This document shows positions 11,775 to 12,084 of a stretch of 12,084 nt of DNA, piece after piece. The notes below the pieces were generated by a model that saw only the letters and a program-made list of their open reading frames with translations, was not told the origin of the DNA and searched no databases. The position numbers were made by a program, and so were the translations under genes. The stretch lies in the NCBI GenBank assembly GCA_023418915.1, contig JAEZYU010000029.1, forward strand, positions 1-12,084. Reading direction: 5' to 3'. Origin of the DNA: Bacillota bacterium. Its GTDB lineage: Bacteria > Bacillota > Clostridia > Acetivibrionales > DTU013. Each line of letters opens with the position of its first letter. Position 1 is the stretch's first letter.

Positions 11775-12084
11775 CTAAAGCGTTACATCCCGCCCGCGGT
11801 GCTTTCGCACCCGCGCGGCGGCGGCGGCTTTGCGGGCGGGTATGGCGCAGGCTTCACAGTACGCCTGCCTGCCGTTGACAGGGAACTTCCTGCCGCAGCG
11901 CTTGCAGGCTTTGAGCGGTTTGCGGCTGAATACAGCTTCCAGCGCCGGATCGAGCGGCAGCACCGCGCTTTGGAACCATTTGCACAAAGAACTGCCCGCA
12001 AAAGCGATGGTGGACATATAGCAGGCTCCGTCTAGCGGCAGGCATCCGTACGCATGGTCATGGTTGGCGCACTCGGATATGACC
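11775..12084 (-). CDS. Cysteine-rich VLP domain protein, 3' part (runs off the right edge)
   Basis: The frame is open to the window edge, giving 102 residues of the C-terminal part; an internal ATG at 12017 is not the start because conserved residues precede it. Visible Cys5, Cys14 and Cys21 (SECANHDHAYGCLPLDGACY) form a first cluster. LCKWFQSAVLPLD contains the VLP signature. CKRCG and CEAC (Cys60, 63, 76, 79) form a zinc-ribbon-like knuckle, and the tail is basic. Such proteins recur next to serine recombinases in Clostridia integrative elements; function is unknown, with nucleic-acid binding suggested by the zinc knuckle and basic tail. Together with tnpW it marks the element as continuing to the right. 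Confidence 0.85.
   Translation of the reverse strand, partial: VISECANHDHAYGCLPLDGACYMSTIAFAGSSLCKWFQSAVLPLDPALEAVFSRKPLKACKRCGRKFPVNGRQAYCEACAIPARKAAAAARVRKHRGRDVTL

Larger units (their letters stand above)
7300..12084. mobile_element. Tn4451-type integrative mobilisable element, one end only
   Basis: A GC-rich block with a consistent gene order carries recombination genes (recombinase, TnpW), mobilisation genes (DUF3847-like, oriT, MobL) and a VLP protein. Transfer apparatus and cargo are not in view. The left limit is a guess between about 7110 and 7464; the right end is outside the window. Confidence 0.85.

Overview
The window looks like chromosome of an anaerobic Clostridia-type Bacillota. 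The reasons are AGGAG-type ribosome binding sites before almost every gene, tandem GEMM-type (cyclic di-GMP-I) aptamers, a perfect Spo0A-box heptamer, a short-form Ppx/GppA protein, and a Tn4451-type mobilisable element with TnpW. All recognised genes are on the minus strand, so transcription runs right to left. No tRNA, rRNA or CRISPR array was seen. Species cannot be named from this sequence.

Block 1 (1-3770, mixed composition) is host backbone. It holds the 5' part of a secreted surface protein with MucBP-like and InlB-B-type repeats. This gene is preceded by two consecutive c-di-GMP-I-like riboswitches, each followed by its own intrinsic terminator, under one clear sigma-A promoter. Next is a patatin-family protein whose nucleophile serine is replaced by glycine, with a 42-bp tandem hairpin repeat in its leader. 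Next is a Ppx/GppA phosphatase-family gene.

Block 2 (about 3780-7300, AT-rich) starts with an IS200/IS605-type transposase that seems to lack its N-terminus and is followed by three hairpins. It continues with a two-gene cluster: a 621-residue secreted protein (DNRLRE-type region plus C-terminal HExxH protease domain) and a 213-residue lipoprotein. Their promoter overlaps a Spo0A-box-like repeat, with a perfect copy 48 bp upstream. An environmental or stationary-phase exported function is likely.

Block 3 (about 7300-12084, GC-rich) is one end of an integrative mobilisable element that runs off the right edge. In transcription order it carries a cysteine-rich VLP protein (partial), TnpW (59 residues), a large serine recombinase, a DUF3847-like coiled-coil protein, an RSF1010-like oriT, and a MobA/MobL relaxase. 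The spacers contain structured RNA or DNA elements: a candidate attenuator before tnpW, a terminator after the recombinase gene, and a 48-bp inverted repeat in the mobL leader.

The parts most worth following up are the dual riboswitch over a surface protein, the Ser-to-Gly patatin pseudoenzyme, the candidate Spo0A-controlled protease and lipoprotein pair, and the structured mobL and tnpW leaders. No wholly new multi-gene system is proved by this window.
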